The translations under genes and the position numbers were made by a program. Below the pieces are notes generated by a model. The model ran no database searches. It was not told the DNA's origin and saw nothing but the letters and a program-made list of their open reading frames with translations. A DNA stretch of 64,000 nucleotides from Paralteromonas sediminis. Its GTDB lineage: Bacteria; Pseudomonadota; Gammaproteobacteria; Enterobacterales; Alteromonadaceae. Shown one piece after another: positions 25,249 through 33,968 of the stretch; within the stretch, counting starts at the first letter, position 1; each line of letters starts with the position of its first letter. Location: the NCBI RefSeq assembly GCF_003820355.1, contig NZ_RPOK01000006.1, positions 186,001 to 250,000 on the forward strand, in the 5' to 3' direction.

Positions 25249-26721
25249 TTAACCGACTTCGCGAAGTTTAACCCCTTTTAACATGCGGGCTTCCCGCTGC
25301 TTGAGCTGCTTCAGATAAGATCTGAGTGTTTCGCTGATTTTAGTATTGCGTTCAATTGCATCCAGTTGCGACCAAGTCGCTTTTTCACCCTGTTCGATGA
25401 GGTTACTAATGCCCTCCAACGTGGGGTTAGCCAGTATCTTACCCACGTTTCGCAGGTGATTTTCAGGTAAAATATTGATATCGCCAACATATTGTTGATC
25501 AATAATAGACCGGCATTTGTGTAGCGCCAGCTTGCTGCCCTTACCTGGGACGAGTTGCTCAAGAACATCAAACGCGAATATACCATTTCTTTTTGCTAAG
25601 TCACCAATATGTCGCCACATCATAGAACGCAAAGTGGTAGGGTCAGTGCGTTCTGTTGATAAAAAGGGCACGGCCAAAGGATTAGTCTGACTGACGATAC
25701 TGTGATTTACGCCATATAGCCTAGCAAGCCGCTCAAAGGGTAAATCCGCCATCAGGGAGCCATCAGCAAAACGTCGATTAGGGATATAGGGAATGATGTC
25801 TCCCTTGGCATTTTTCGCTCTTAACTGAACGGGGTTAAAAATAACAGGTACGGCACAAGACGCTCTTACTGCCTGGGTGATAATAGCATTCGGCGAAGTT
25901 TTAGCGTTTAGCAGTCTTGAGTGTTGATGCAAGTCAGCGGGTGACACAGTAACCGTAACATGGCGACCTGTGCGCTCGAAGGCTTCCTCAAAGGTAATAA
26001 CATCAAAAAGCTTGATGAGGGCATTTTCTAACGTGCGAGGATCAAACAAGCCCTTTTTATTAAACCCTTGCCAAGTGCGCCAGCCATTGAATGTTTCATG
26101 AATGAACTGTGGGTCCATGCACTCAAGTAATTCGTCGTGGGTGCGCGTAGCAAGCATAGCGGCAATAATAGAGCCTGCACTGGCGCCTGAAATAACCGTC
26201 GGCAAAACCTTGTGCTCGTTGAGCGATTTCACCACACCTGCGTGAAAAAAGCCCAATCCAGCACCGCCGGACAACATAAGGCAACTGCGACCGAAAGCGT
26301 GACTGGTCTCTTCAAAAAAGTGAAGCTTTTCGTAAAAATCTACTTCCTTTTCGTCTGCATTGTAAATGGCGTCGAGAGCTTTTTTGACTTGCTCGATAAA
26401 ACGCTCAATAAGTACCTTAGTACCAATTTTACACTGTGTACGTAATACGGGTGACGCAATATTTCCTAGGTTTCCATGCAAGCCTTCGTGCAGAATAGAC
26501 ATAAGTCCAGAAATATCATCCTGGCTTTGTGCCAGTTGCATCCGCTGGACGCGTTTTCGAATGAGTCGATAGTCATAGTCGCGGCAGGGGTCTTTCTCTT
26601 TCCATTCCTGCGCGCCAGAAAGTTCGTCATGCTCCAGACAGGCTTCTGTATATTCTTTGTAGCTCGTTGCATGGGCAATCGCATCATCCAACTCGGACAA
26701 GCGATTATTAAAAATGGCCAT
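25249..26721 (-). CDS. Patatin-like phospholipase/lipase with DUF3336 domain
   Basis: The 490-residue protein begins with a DUF3336-type helical region and continues with a patatin domain: oxyanion loop SGGAGLGFFHAG (151-162), nucleophile Ser181 in GASAG (179-183) and catalytic Asp320 in DGS. DUF3336-patatin proteins include triacylglycerol lipases of yeast (Tgl3-5) and plants (SDP1). This suggests a cytoplasmic lipase that mobilises neutral lipids or a phospholipase. It has no signal peptide. It diverges from the DUF445-TetR-wax ester synthase operon and precedes the degenerate HD-GYP-like gene in an operon. Confidence 0.88.
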   Translation of the reverse strand: MAIFNNRLSELDDAIAHATSYKEYTEACLEHDELSGAQEWKEKDPCRDYDYRLIRKRVQRMQLAQSQDDISGLMSILHEGLHGNLGNIASPVLRTQCKIGTKVLIERFIEQVKKALDAIYNADEKEVDFYEKLHFFEETSHAFGRSCLMLSGGAGLGFFHAGVVKSLNEHKVLPTVISGASAGSIIAAMLATRTHDELLECMDPQFIHETFNGWRTWQGFNKKGLFDPRTLENALIKLFDVITFEEAFERTGRHVTVTVSPADLHQHSRLLNAKTSPNAIITQAVRASCAVPVIFNPVQLRAKNAKGDIIPYIPNRRFADGSLMADLPFERLARLYGVNHSIVSQTNPLAVPFLSTERTDPTTLRSMMWRHIGDLAKRNGIFAFDVLEQLVPGKGSKLALHKCRSIIDQQYVGDINILPENHLRNVGKILANPTLEGISNLIEQGEKATWSQLDAIERNTKISETLRSYLKQLKQREARMLKGVKLREVG

Positions 26722-26864
26722 AACTACCTCTCAGGCTTTCTTTACTACCGATATAAGTTTACTCAATGGAATTAGAAAGCACTACCCAATTATTGCATTG
26801 ACCAATCCCCAAGCAGCCAGTAGCCTAGATATCAGAATAAAAAACTGAGAAATGCTTACCGAGT

Positions 26865-28073
26865 ATGCAATGGAATGGTGAAATGTTGTTGTTGTTAACT
26901 ATCCCTGTAGTGAGCGCTGCAGTAGGGTGGCTGACTAACTATATGGCCGTGAAAATGATGTTTTACCCCATTGAATTTATAGGGATTAAACCTATTTTTG
27001 GCTGGCAAGGTGTGATCCCAGCAAAACGACGGGAAATGGCAGAGATTGAGGTTGAACTGGTACTGGGCAAGCTGCTAAGTGTGGAAGAGTTAGCTGGTCG
27101 TTTAGATCCCGATGAACTAGCAACTGCAATGGACCGGCGCCTTAAGCAAGTGATCCGCAAAGTCGTCAATAAAGTGATGCAGGAGGCGGCACCGCAATTG
27201 TGGGCGTCACTTCCCGCGCAAGGCAAAAACCTCGTTTATATGCGCGTTGAGAATGACATGCCCAATGTTGTTCGCAAACTGGTGAACGATTTTCAGCACA
27301 ATATTAATGAGATATTAAACATTAAGGAGCTGGTGGTTGAGCAACTGGTAAAATCGCCAGAGCTCATCAATGAAATATTTCTTAAATCAGGCGAAAAAGA
27401 ATTTCCTTTTATCATTCGGTCCGGATTTTATTTTGGTTTTCTGTTTGGTATACCTACCATGTTGCTATGGATGGTTTATCAGGCTTGGTGGATTTTACCT
27501 GTAGGCGGACTTCTGGTGGGGTATGCCACTAACTGGATTGCCTTAAAAATTATCTTTGAACCCCTCAACCCTATTAAAATTGGGCCTTTCACGTTACAGG
27601 GTATGTTTCTTAAACGTCAGGATGATGTCTCTCGTGTGTATGCTGATTTGATTGAGCGAAAGCTCATCACTTCACAAAACATAACGCACAGCATTCTTCA
27701 TGGTTCAGGCTCTGAGGCCTTGTTGGAGCTAATTGAGTTGCACGTCAACGATGCTATAGAGCGCTACGTGGCGATTGCTCAGCCTTATTTTGCCATTGGC
27801 GTTGGCTCAGAAAACTATTACAAAATGAAAGAGCTGGCGGTAAGACAAATCTTTGAAAACTCTGAGAGCACTTTGTTCTATGCTTATGATTATGCGGCCA
27901 GAGCGTTAAATGTTGGTGACGATTTGTGTGAACGCATGAGGGCGTTATCATCGAGTGAGTTTGAAGGTGTTTTACGTCCTGCCTATCAGGCGGATGAGTG
28001 GAAGCTAATAGTGGCAGGCGCTGTGCTTGGCATGCTGGCAGGGTTTGCGCAACTTTATTGGGTGTTTATGTGA
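26865..28073 (+). CDS. DUF445 family membrane protein
   Basis: The 402-residue protein has the DUF445 architecture: an N-terminal membrane helix with GWLTNYMAVKMMFYPIEF, a long helical soluble part, and a repeat of the motif in the middle (GGLLVGYATNWIALKIIFEPL), then a C-terminal helix (LIVAGAVLGMLAGFAQLYWVF). Function is unknown. Its stop overlaps the GTG of the TetR gene by four bases, so it is the first gene of the DUF445-TetR-wax ester synthase operon. ATG 26865 is used; ATG 26883 is an alternative. Confidence 0.85.
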   Translation: MQWNGEMLLLLTIPVVSAAVGWLTNYMAVKMMFYPIEFIGIKPIFGWQGVIPAKRREMAEIEVELVLGKLLSVEELAGRLDPDELATAMDRRLKQVIRKVVNKVMQEAAPQLWASLPAQGKNLVYMRVENDMPNVVRKLVNDFQHNINEILNIKELVVEQLVKSPELINEIFLKSGEKEFPFIIRSGFYFGFLFGIPTMLLWMVYQAWWILPVGGLLVGYATNWIALKIIFEPLNPIKIGPFTLQGMFLKRQDDVSRVYADLIERKLITSQNITHSILHGSGSEALLELIELHVNDAIERYVAIAQPYFAIGVGSENYYKMKELAVRQIFENSESTLFYAYDYAARALNVGDDLCERMRALSSSEFEGVLRPAYQADEWKLIVAGAVLGMLAGFAQLYWVFM

Positions 28074-28729
28074 AGACGGCTGAACGCATACTATCTACGG
28101 CCTTAGCCTTGTTTAATGAACACGGTGAGTCGTCAGTCAGTAGTGTTGATATTGCCAATGAGTGCGATATTAGCCCGGGTAATCTTTATTACCATTTCAA
28201 AGGTAAAGCACAGTTGGTTGATGGTCTTATGAAGCTTCATAAGGCACAAATGGACGACCTCCTCGATACTAAAAAGCTGAGCACACTGCATATTGATGAC
28301 GTGTTTTATTATTTTTTCCTTGTCATTCAGAAGCTCAATTTATTCCGTTTTTTGTATCGCAGCCCTGCCGATCTAATGGAAAAGTACCCGCACTTTGCTA
28401 AGTCGCATGCCCGGTTGCTTAAGCAGTTGGAAGACACCATTCAGTTCGTGTTTGAACAGTGCGAAGCTAAACAGACATTCAGCACCCAGGGTGCTACTAT
28501 CATGCACATCACACAATTATCTGCACTCATCATCACGCAATCTTGTCAGTATGACGAGCTCATTCAATATGGTAAAAGGGGAGGGATGTCGTCCCATCCT
28601 GAAGAAGCACAGTATCACGCGCTATCGTTGCTTATCACCGCATTACTGCCACGTTGTGCTTTGTCAGATAAGGTATTAGCCCAATTAATGCGCGCTATTG
28701 AACTTCACCAGCTACCCAGCGGAGGCTAG
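28070..28729 (+). CDS. TetR/AcrR family transcriptional regulator
   Basis: From GTG 28070 (overlapping the DUF445 stop as GTGA) the product is 219 residues. The N-terminal TetR helix-turn-helix is clear: RILSTALALFNEHGESSVS, then IANECDISPGNLYYHFKGKAQLVDGL (split over about 28-56). The C-terminal ligand domain ends near LPSGG. The neighbouring wax ester synthase starts two bases after its stop, so it probably regulates its own operon in response to a fatty-acyl-like ligand; this ligand is a guess from context. The open frame continues upstream into DUF445 but only as shadow. Confidence 0.87.
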   Translation: MKTAERILSTALALFNEHGESSVSSVDIANECDISPGNLYYHFKGKAQLVDGLMKLHKAQMDDLLDTKKLSTLHIDDVFYYFFLVIQKLNLFRFLYRSPADLMEKYPHFAKSHARLLKQLEDTIQFVFEQCEAKQTFSTQGATIMHITQLSALIITQSCQYDELIQYGKRGGMSSHPEEAQYHALSLLITALLPRCALSDKVLAQLMRAIELHQLPSGG

Positions 28730-28730
28730 T

Positions 28731-30203
28731 ATGAGTCGCTCCTTAACATTCCTGGATAAGACCTTTTGGATCACAGAATCAGAAGCGAATCCGAAACACG
28801 TCAGTTCAATTCAGTTATTGGATATGCCAGATGATGCTGATCCGAGTCAGTATGTTGAGTCGCTAACGAAAGAATTGCGAAGTTTCAACAAGGCAACGGC
28901 GCCTTGTAATTGTGTGGTGAAGACATTCCTTGGCTATCCGGTAGGACTAAAGCCCATTATGTCGCTGGATATGCAATACCATGTTCAGTTTCATAAGATT
29001 GACGATGTCCATGACAAAGAAAATGTAGATAATACTGTCGCTAGGATGCATGAGTCACGATTGGACCAAGACAAACCACTTTGGCAATTTCACCTTATTC
29101 ACGACGGGAAATCGAAACGCTATGTTATTTATGCCCGCGTTCACCATATGTACGGTGATGGTGCAACCCTGATACGCTGGTTTCAGTCAGGCTATCTTGA
29201 GCAACCCGAAGTCGATAATTTTAAGCCTATTTGGGCAATATCTTCTTCAAAAAGAAAACGCACACCATCGCCTTTGATTAATCGGTTTGCCCGCGCTTTG
29301 CTAACCGTGTTTCATGTAACAAAAGATTTAATCGTGATTGTTTTGCGACTTTTGCTGCGAATGGTGAGGGTTAATCGTCACTACATGCCTGTTCCATTTA
29401 GCGGCACCAGGACGGTGTTAACCGGCCAAGTCAAAGCAGGGCGCGCTGTTGCGAGCATGGATATTGACTTCAATAGAGTACAAAAGCTGGGTAAACGGTG
29501 TCGGGCAACCGCCAATGAGGTGTTACTTTGTGCATTTGATATTGGTGTGCATCGCTTACTGCAAGATTATGGTCATACGTTTAAAAAAGCCCTCCTGACG
29601 AATATGCCAATTAATCTGAGGAAACCGGGCGAAACAACAGGCGGTAATAAAATTGCTATCGTGCCTGTGCAACTGGCACATGGTGAACAAGATCCTTATC
29701 TTCGTTTACGGCAGATTATTAATAATCATAGGATAGTCAAAAATGCTGCACAGCGCGCCAATCCTGCCTCTTTTAGTGTTTATACCATCATTATTCAATC
29801 AGTTGCATTAGTGTTGGAATGGGTAAAGTTGTCCGACTATGTTAGGCCAATTGCTAATATTCTCGTGTCCAACATGCCAGGACCGCAAGAAGTCAGGTAT
29901 TTTAGAGACAGTAAATTAATTGGTAACTATCCAGTGTCTACCATGACGCCAGGCGGTGGCGTAAATATCACGCTAATCACATACGCCGGTGTCGCGAATG
30001 TTGGTATGGTGTGCTGTAACAAGCACATTAAAAGCTTACAACCTCTAGCGGGTTACATTGAAGAGGCGTTTGAAATGCTCGAAAAGAGCGCTGAAGATCC
30101 TACCTTGAGCATTGCCGATATTGGAGAGCATGAAGAGGACGTCGCGGTGTCCATCGTGACTGATACACTTCAGGTTCAAGACAGCCAGAACTTAAGCAGG
30201 TGA
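28731..30203 (+). CDS. Wax ester synthase/diacylglycerol acyltransferase (WS/DGAT)
   Basis: From ATG 28731 (GGAGG upstream) the protein is 490 residues, normal for the family. The acyltransferase motif HHxxxDG is intact as HHMYGDG (His138, His139, Asp143, Gly144), with PLW before it and the ANEVLLCAF segment typical of the second conserved block. The enzyme joins acyl-CoA to fatty alcohol or diacylglycerol at the membrane or lipid-body surface, making wax esters or triacylglycerol. It follows the TetR gene by one base and its end overlaps a convergent gene by 28 bases. Confidence 0.92.
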   Translation: MSRSLTFLDKTFWITESEANPKHVSSIQLLDMPDDADPSQYVESLTKELRSFNKATAPCNCVVKTFLGYPVGLKPIMSLDMQYHVQFHKIDDVHDKENVDNTVARMHESRLDQDKPLWQFHLIHDGKSKRYVIYARVHHMYGDGATLIRWFQSGYLEQPEVDNFKPIWAISSSKRKRTPSPLINRFARALLTVFHVTKDLIVIVLRLLLRMVRVNRHYMPVPFSGTRTVLTGQVKAGRAVASMDIDFNRVQKLGKRCRATANEVLLCAFDIGVHRLLQDYGHTFKKALLTNMPINLRKPGETTGGNKIAIVPVQLAHGEQDPYLRLRQIINNHRIVKNAAQRANPASFSVYTIIIQSVALVLEWVKLSDYVRPIANILVSNMPGPQEVRYFRDSKLIGNYPVSTMTPGGGVNITLITYAGVANVGMVCCNKHIKSLQPLAGYIEEAFEMLEKSAEDPTLSIADIGEHEEDVAVSIVTDTLQVQDSQNLSR

Positions 30204-30895
30204 TCGTCCACGCTAACCCTATCTCCAAAGCGTGAAAATAGATATTCACGCCAGTGCGTATCGCGCATGGTAAAGTGCGTGTCTATAGTATGTAGCTTGG
30301 CTTTGAGCGCTTTTTCAATCGCCGGCTTGTGCTGTTCCAGTAGCTTCTGTTTATTGCCCTGAGTAAAGCTTTGTAAATAATGCAGAGCCGCATTTGATAA
30401 GCCTCCTGTAACAGAGTTTACGATACTTTTGAGTGGCGAGGTGAAGCTGCCTGCAATAGCCAATGGGCCGAGTTGTTGTATGAGTGAAGATGTGTCTTTT
30501 ACCATGCTGTACTCATCATGCACCAACGCCAGAGTGTTAAGACTGATATCTGTTATTTCTACTGTATGTGTTGAAGCATCATAGTGAGGTGTGCCCTTTA
30601 TCACCGCGAGTATGTGAGCTCGATAAACCGGGTTGCCGAGAACGTCAACATGAAATTCGGTCAGCAGGTTAAGCTGAAGTTCATTGACATCGGCAGGCAT
30701 ACTCACTTCAGCCTCAACACAGTTTAACTTGGCATTGCCTACGGGCACTTCTACATGCATTTGCAATGGGAAATAAGGTGCCAGAAGTTGATTGAGCTCA
30801 TCTTCGGTGAACGCATCGAAGCTCAGGCGGCCGGTTTTGATTAGGAACCAGCCTCCAATAAACCGGCACTTATCCATAAAGCTTAAATTTTTCAT
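30176..30895 (-). CDS. Hypothetical protein with DUF1439/YceB-like pattern
   Basis: The 239-residue protein is not recognised with certainty. FTEDELNQLLAPYFPL near residue 29, followed by alternating strands (PADVNELQLNLLTEFHVDV; RAHILAVIKGTPHYDA; VEITDISLNTLALV), aligns by eye with E. coli YceB (DUF1439), a lipid-binding-like beta fold. Unlike YceB it has no lipobox. The C-terminal part (SNAALHYLQSFTQGNKQ onward) is helical. It is convergent with the wax ester synthase (28-base overlap) and divergent from the GMC dehydrogenase. A lipid-binding role is inferred. Confidence 0.5.
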   Translation of the reverse strand: MKNLSFMDKCRFIGGWFLIKTGRLSFDAFTEDELNQLLAPYFPLQMHVEVPVGNAKLNCVEAEVSMPADVNELQLNLLTEFHVDVLGNPVYRAHILAVIKGTPHYDASTHTVEITDISLNTLALVHDEYSMVKDTSSLIQQLGPLAIAGSFTSPLKSIVNSVTGGLSNAALHYLQSFTQGNKQKLLEQHKPAIEKALKAKLHTIDTHFTMRDTHWREYLFSRFGDRVSVDDHLLKFWLS

Positions 30896-30957
30896 TGAGT
30901 TACAGATTCTCTCTGTGTGTTAACAAAAAACTAACGTCAAAACGACTTTTTTTGGTA

Positions 30958-30974
30958 AACTGGTCTGACGTCAG
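30958..30974. promoter_or_regulatory. FadR-like half-site plus palindrome before the GMC dehydrogenase
   Basis: AACTGGTCTGACGTCAG matches the first 12 positions of the FadR consensus AACTGGTCNGACCAGTT, then diverges. The overlapping 12-mer TCTGACGTCAGA (30964-30975) is a perfect palindrome and may instead be a TetR-type or other operator. It sits between the divergent starts at 30895 and 31006. Confidence 0.4.
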
Positions 30975-31005
30975 AGTAGTAGTAACATGGATATTCTTGC
31001 CTATT

Positions 31006-32619
31006 ATGCAGCAGTTTGATCAAGAATTTGACTACATTATTGTAGGCGGTGGCTCAGCAGGTGCTGTGCTTGCCTCACGATTGAGTGAAGATCCCACATT
31101 AGAAGTCGCGTTAATCGAAGCGGGGAAACCTGACAATAACCCGTTAATCCACATTCCTTTTGGCCTTTCATTACTGACCCGTTTAGAGGGGATCGGCTGG
31201 GGCTACCACACTGAGCCACAGGCTCATATGGGAGAGAGGGAGATGTTCTGGCCAAGAGGCAAAACCCTGGGTGGCTCAAGTTCAGTTAATGCTATGTGCT
31301 ACATAAGAGGGCAGGCAGAAGATTACGACAATTGGGTAAAACAAGGTGCTGAAGGCTGGTCATTTGACGACGTATTACCTTATTTCAAGCGCGCGGAGGA
31401 CTATTGGGGTGGTGAGGATGAATTCCATGGTGTTGGAGGCCCTCTGAGCGTCAATAAACTGCGCCACGTAAGTCCGCTTTCTAAAGCCTTTGTGAACTCC
31501 GCCAAAGAGGTATCACTCGATGAAATAGCCGATTTTAATCGGCGCGAGCGAGTGGGGTTGGGGCTGTATGATGTCACGCAGCGAGACGGACAACGTTGCT
31601 CGTCCGCTAAAGGTTATTTAACCGGTGTTCGCCATCGTATTAATTTACATGTTTTTACCCGAACACTTGTTGAAAAAGTGTTGTTAAAAGAAAAAACGGC
31701 AACCGGTGTATTAGCCAGAAAACAGGGCAAGGCGATGCGACTGAATGCGCGTCGAGAGGTAATCCTCAGCGGTGGGGCTATAAATTCGCCGCAACTGTTG
31801 ATGTTGTCAGGTATCGGTCCGGCTGCACATCTGAGAGACAAAGGCGTTCATGTTCAGCATGAGCTTAAAGGCGTCGGTCAGAACCTTCAGGACCACCTTG
31901 ATGCCATTGTTCAGTATGAAAGTAAGGCTAAAGAGGGGTACGCTATTGCGGCGTCAGCGGTTCCGCAATATGTTAAGGCGGCATTCCGCTACCTGTTTCG
32001 ACGCGATCACATATTCTCATCAAACGTAGCAGAAGCTGGTGGTTTTGCCTGTTCGCGGCACGCTAATGGGATACCTGATTTACAGTTTCATTTTTTACCT
32101 GCTCGTCTTAAAGATCACGGCAGAGAGTTTGTGACCGGATATGGATTTGGCCTACATGTTTGTTGTCTCTACCCCAAGAGTCGAGGCTATATTGCGCTGC
32201 AAAGTAGTCATCCGGCAGATCATGCAGTGATTCAGCCCAACTACCTGTCAGATGGTCACGATATTGAAGTGATGCTCGATGGATTGAAAATGGCCAGAAA
32301 GATTCTAAAGTCAGAACCATTCAGTCAATACGGTGGAACCGAAGTGATGCCCGGAGACGCTGTGCAAAGTGACGACGCTTTACTTGCCTTTATCAAAGAG
32401 CATGCAGAGACGATTTATCACCCCATAGGCACCTGTAAAATGGGTGCAAATGGCGATCCTATGAGCGTTGTTGACACCCAATGTCGTGTTATTGGTACAC
32501 AGGGACTGCGTGTAGTAGACGCGTCTGTTATGCCGTCATTAGTTGGTGGTAATACTAATGCGCCCACGATTATGATAGCCGAGCGTGTTGCTGACTGGAT
32601 TAAACAAGGCCTTGCATGA
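31006..32619 (+). CDS. GMC family FAD-dependent alcohol dehydrogenase (AlkJ/choline dehydrogenase-like)
   Basis: From ATG 31006 the protein is 537 residues with the ADP-binding fold VGGGSAGAVLASRLSE (about 13-28), GMC signature 1 around GKTLGGSSSVNAMCY and signature 2 GGAINSPQLLMLSGIG. The active-site His472 is in HPIGTCKMG and Asn516/518 in GGNTNAPT. The pattern fits AlkJ-type alcohol dehydrogenases that oxidise medium- and long-chain alcohols and pass electrons to the respiratory chain. The linkage to wax ester genes suggests fatty alcohol as substrate, but choline-like substrates cannot be excluded. The ribosome site is weak. Confidence 0.88.
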   Translation: MQQFDQEFDYIIVGGGSAGAVLASRLSEDPTLEVALIEAGKPDNNPLIHIPFGLSLLTRLEGIGWGYHTEPQAHMGEREMFWPRGKTLGGSSSVNAMCYIRGQAEDYDNWVKQGAEGWSFDDVLPYFKRAEDYWGGEDEFHGVGGPLSVNKLRHVSPLSKAFVNSAKEVSLDEIADFNRRERVGLGLYDVTQRDGQRCSSAKGYLTGVRHRINLHVFTRTLVEKVLLKEKTATGVLARKQGKAMRLNARREVILSGGAINSPQLLMLSGIGPAAHLRDKGVHVQHELKGVGQNLQDHLDAIVQYESKAKEGYAIAASAVPQYVKAAFRYLFRRDHIFSSNVAEAGGFACSRHANGIPDLQFHFLPARLKDHGREFVTGYGFGLHVCCLYPKSRGYIALQSSHPADHAVIQPNYLSDGHDIEVMLDGLKMARKILKSEPFSQYGGTEVMPGDAVQSDDALLAFIKEHAETIYHPIGTCKMGANGDPMSVVDTQCRVIGTQGLRVVDASVMPSLVGGNTNAPTIMIAERVADWIKQGLA

Positions 32620-32679
32620 TCTAAGAGCGCTGTATATTCTGCTGTCAATTCAATGCGTTGGTAGTTTTGGTTGTACGTA

Positions 32680-33960
32680 GTGCGTAGTATTTTCATTGTT
32701 TTAGCAATTTTTTTAACAGGTTGTGTTAGTACTGATCCGGTGACATCACAACAGGTCTCCAAACCGACCAAGACTCACGAGGTTGCTAAATCGCTACCCA
32801 CTGTCACTTCGCCCCAAAAACAGGCAAAAGACACCCGAGAGGGCCTTGAACCCTGGGAGGTTGGTGATGTGTGGCAACGGATCCGCATGCAGCTAAGCTT
32901 TCCTCTGTCTGAACATAAACGCGTATCAGACAGAATTCGTTGGTACAAACAACAGCCCCATTACATGACGATTATCAGCGAGCGCGCTGAGCCGTTTTTG
33001 TATTACATTGTTACGGAGGTTGAAAAACGGGGACTGCCCCTTGAACTGGCGTTAGTTCCACTATTTGAAAGCGACTTCAACACGCGTGCCTATTCCAACA
33101 AGCATGCCTCGGGGTTGTGGCAACTCACACCACTTATCGCAAAGCACTATGGTGTAATAATTAATGACTGGTACGACGGGCGGCTTGATATTGTTGAATC
33201 GACGCGCGCCGCCCTGGATTTTCTAACTTATCTGCACACCCGATTTGATGGAAACTGGTTTCACGCTATAGCAGCCTATAATGCCGGCGAAGGAAGAGTA
33301 GCTCAAGCCATCAGGCGTAATCAACGCGCCGGTAAACCAACAGATTTCTTCAGCCTGAGGTTACCTAAGGAAACACGTCATTTTGTGCCCAAGTTACTGG
33401 CAGCTGCCGCGCTTTTGCATGAAGGCGAAATTGACTTCCCGACTATTGCCAATCAGCAGGTGATTGAGCTGGTACCCATGAGAGCAGGTGTTGTGATTGA
33501 TGACCTGGAAACTTGGCGCGAAGTAGGTGAATTAAACCCTGGTTACCGTCGTTTTCCTGCTATGCTTAGTGGTTCACAACATGTCTTGCTAAGACTTAAC
33601 CATGCGCAAAAATGGCAGCAGTATCTGGATTCTATGCCGCAAATACACAGCGAACAGTGGCAAAGCTACACCATCAGAAATGGTGACAGTCTCAGTGTTA
33701 TAGCTGAAAGGTTTGCACTCTCTGTTACAGATATTAAAACGTTTAATCAGCTGAAAACATCGCGAATTAGGGCAGGGGACAAACTTATACTCCCTATTCC
33801 AGCTGAACAACAAATTGAATATCAGGTAAAGTCAGGCGATAGTCTTTGGCGCATTGCTCGGGCGTTTAATGTCAGTGTTCAAAAGCTCAAGCAATGGAAC
33901 GGGTTATCACGCAGTAATCTGAGTATTGGCGATACGCTCACAATATTTTTGGCGCCTTGA
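32680..33960 (+). CDS. mltD: Membrane-bound lytic murein transglycosylase D with two LysM repeats
   Basis: From GTG 32680 the protein is 426 residues: lipobox LTGC with Cys15, an SLT domain with catalytic Glu130 in PLFESDFNTRA and SGLWQLTP, then two LysM domains (YTIRNGDSLSVIAERF; YQVKSGDSLWRIARAF). MltD cleaves glycan strands from the outer-membrane face and LysM modules bind peptidoglycan. E. coli MltD has the same order (SLT then two LysM). In E. coli mltD is next to gloB; here its neighbours are the GMC dehydrogenase and an aspartic protease gene. A TTG at 32671 is an alternative start. Confidence 0.9.
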   Translation: MRSIFIVLAIFLTGCVSTDPVTSQQVSKPTKTHEVAKSLPTVTSPQKQAKDTREGLEPWEVGDVWQRIRMQLSFPLSEHKRVSDRIRWYKQQPHYMTIISERAEPFLYYIVTEVEKRGLPLELALVPLFESDFNTRAYSNKHASGLWQLTPLIAKHYGVIINDWYDGRLDIVESTRAALDFLTYLHTRFDGNWFHAIAAYNAGEGRVAQAIRRNQRAGKPTDFFSLRLPKETRHFVPKLLAAAALLHEGEIDFPTIANQQVIELVPMRAGVVIDDLETWREVGELNPGYRRFPAMLSGSQHVLLRLNHAQKWQQYLDSMPQIHSEQWQSYTIRNGDSLSVIAERFALSVTDIKTFNQLKTSRIRAGDKLILPIPAEQQIEYQVKSGDSLWRIARAFNVSVQKLKQWNGLSRSNLSIGDTLTIFLAP

Positions 33961-33968
33961 TGCACCTT

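Noticed and set aside
30987-31019. Ten-codon frame overlapping the GMC dehydrogenase start
   Set aside because: No ribosome site and no sign of a leader-peptide mechanism; probably chance.
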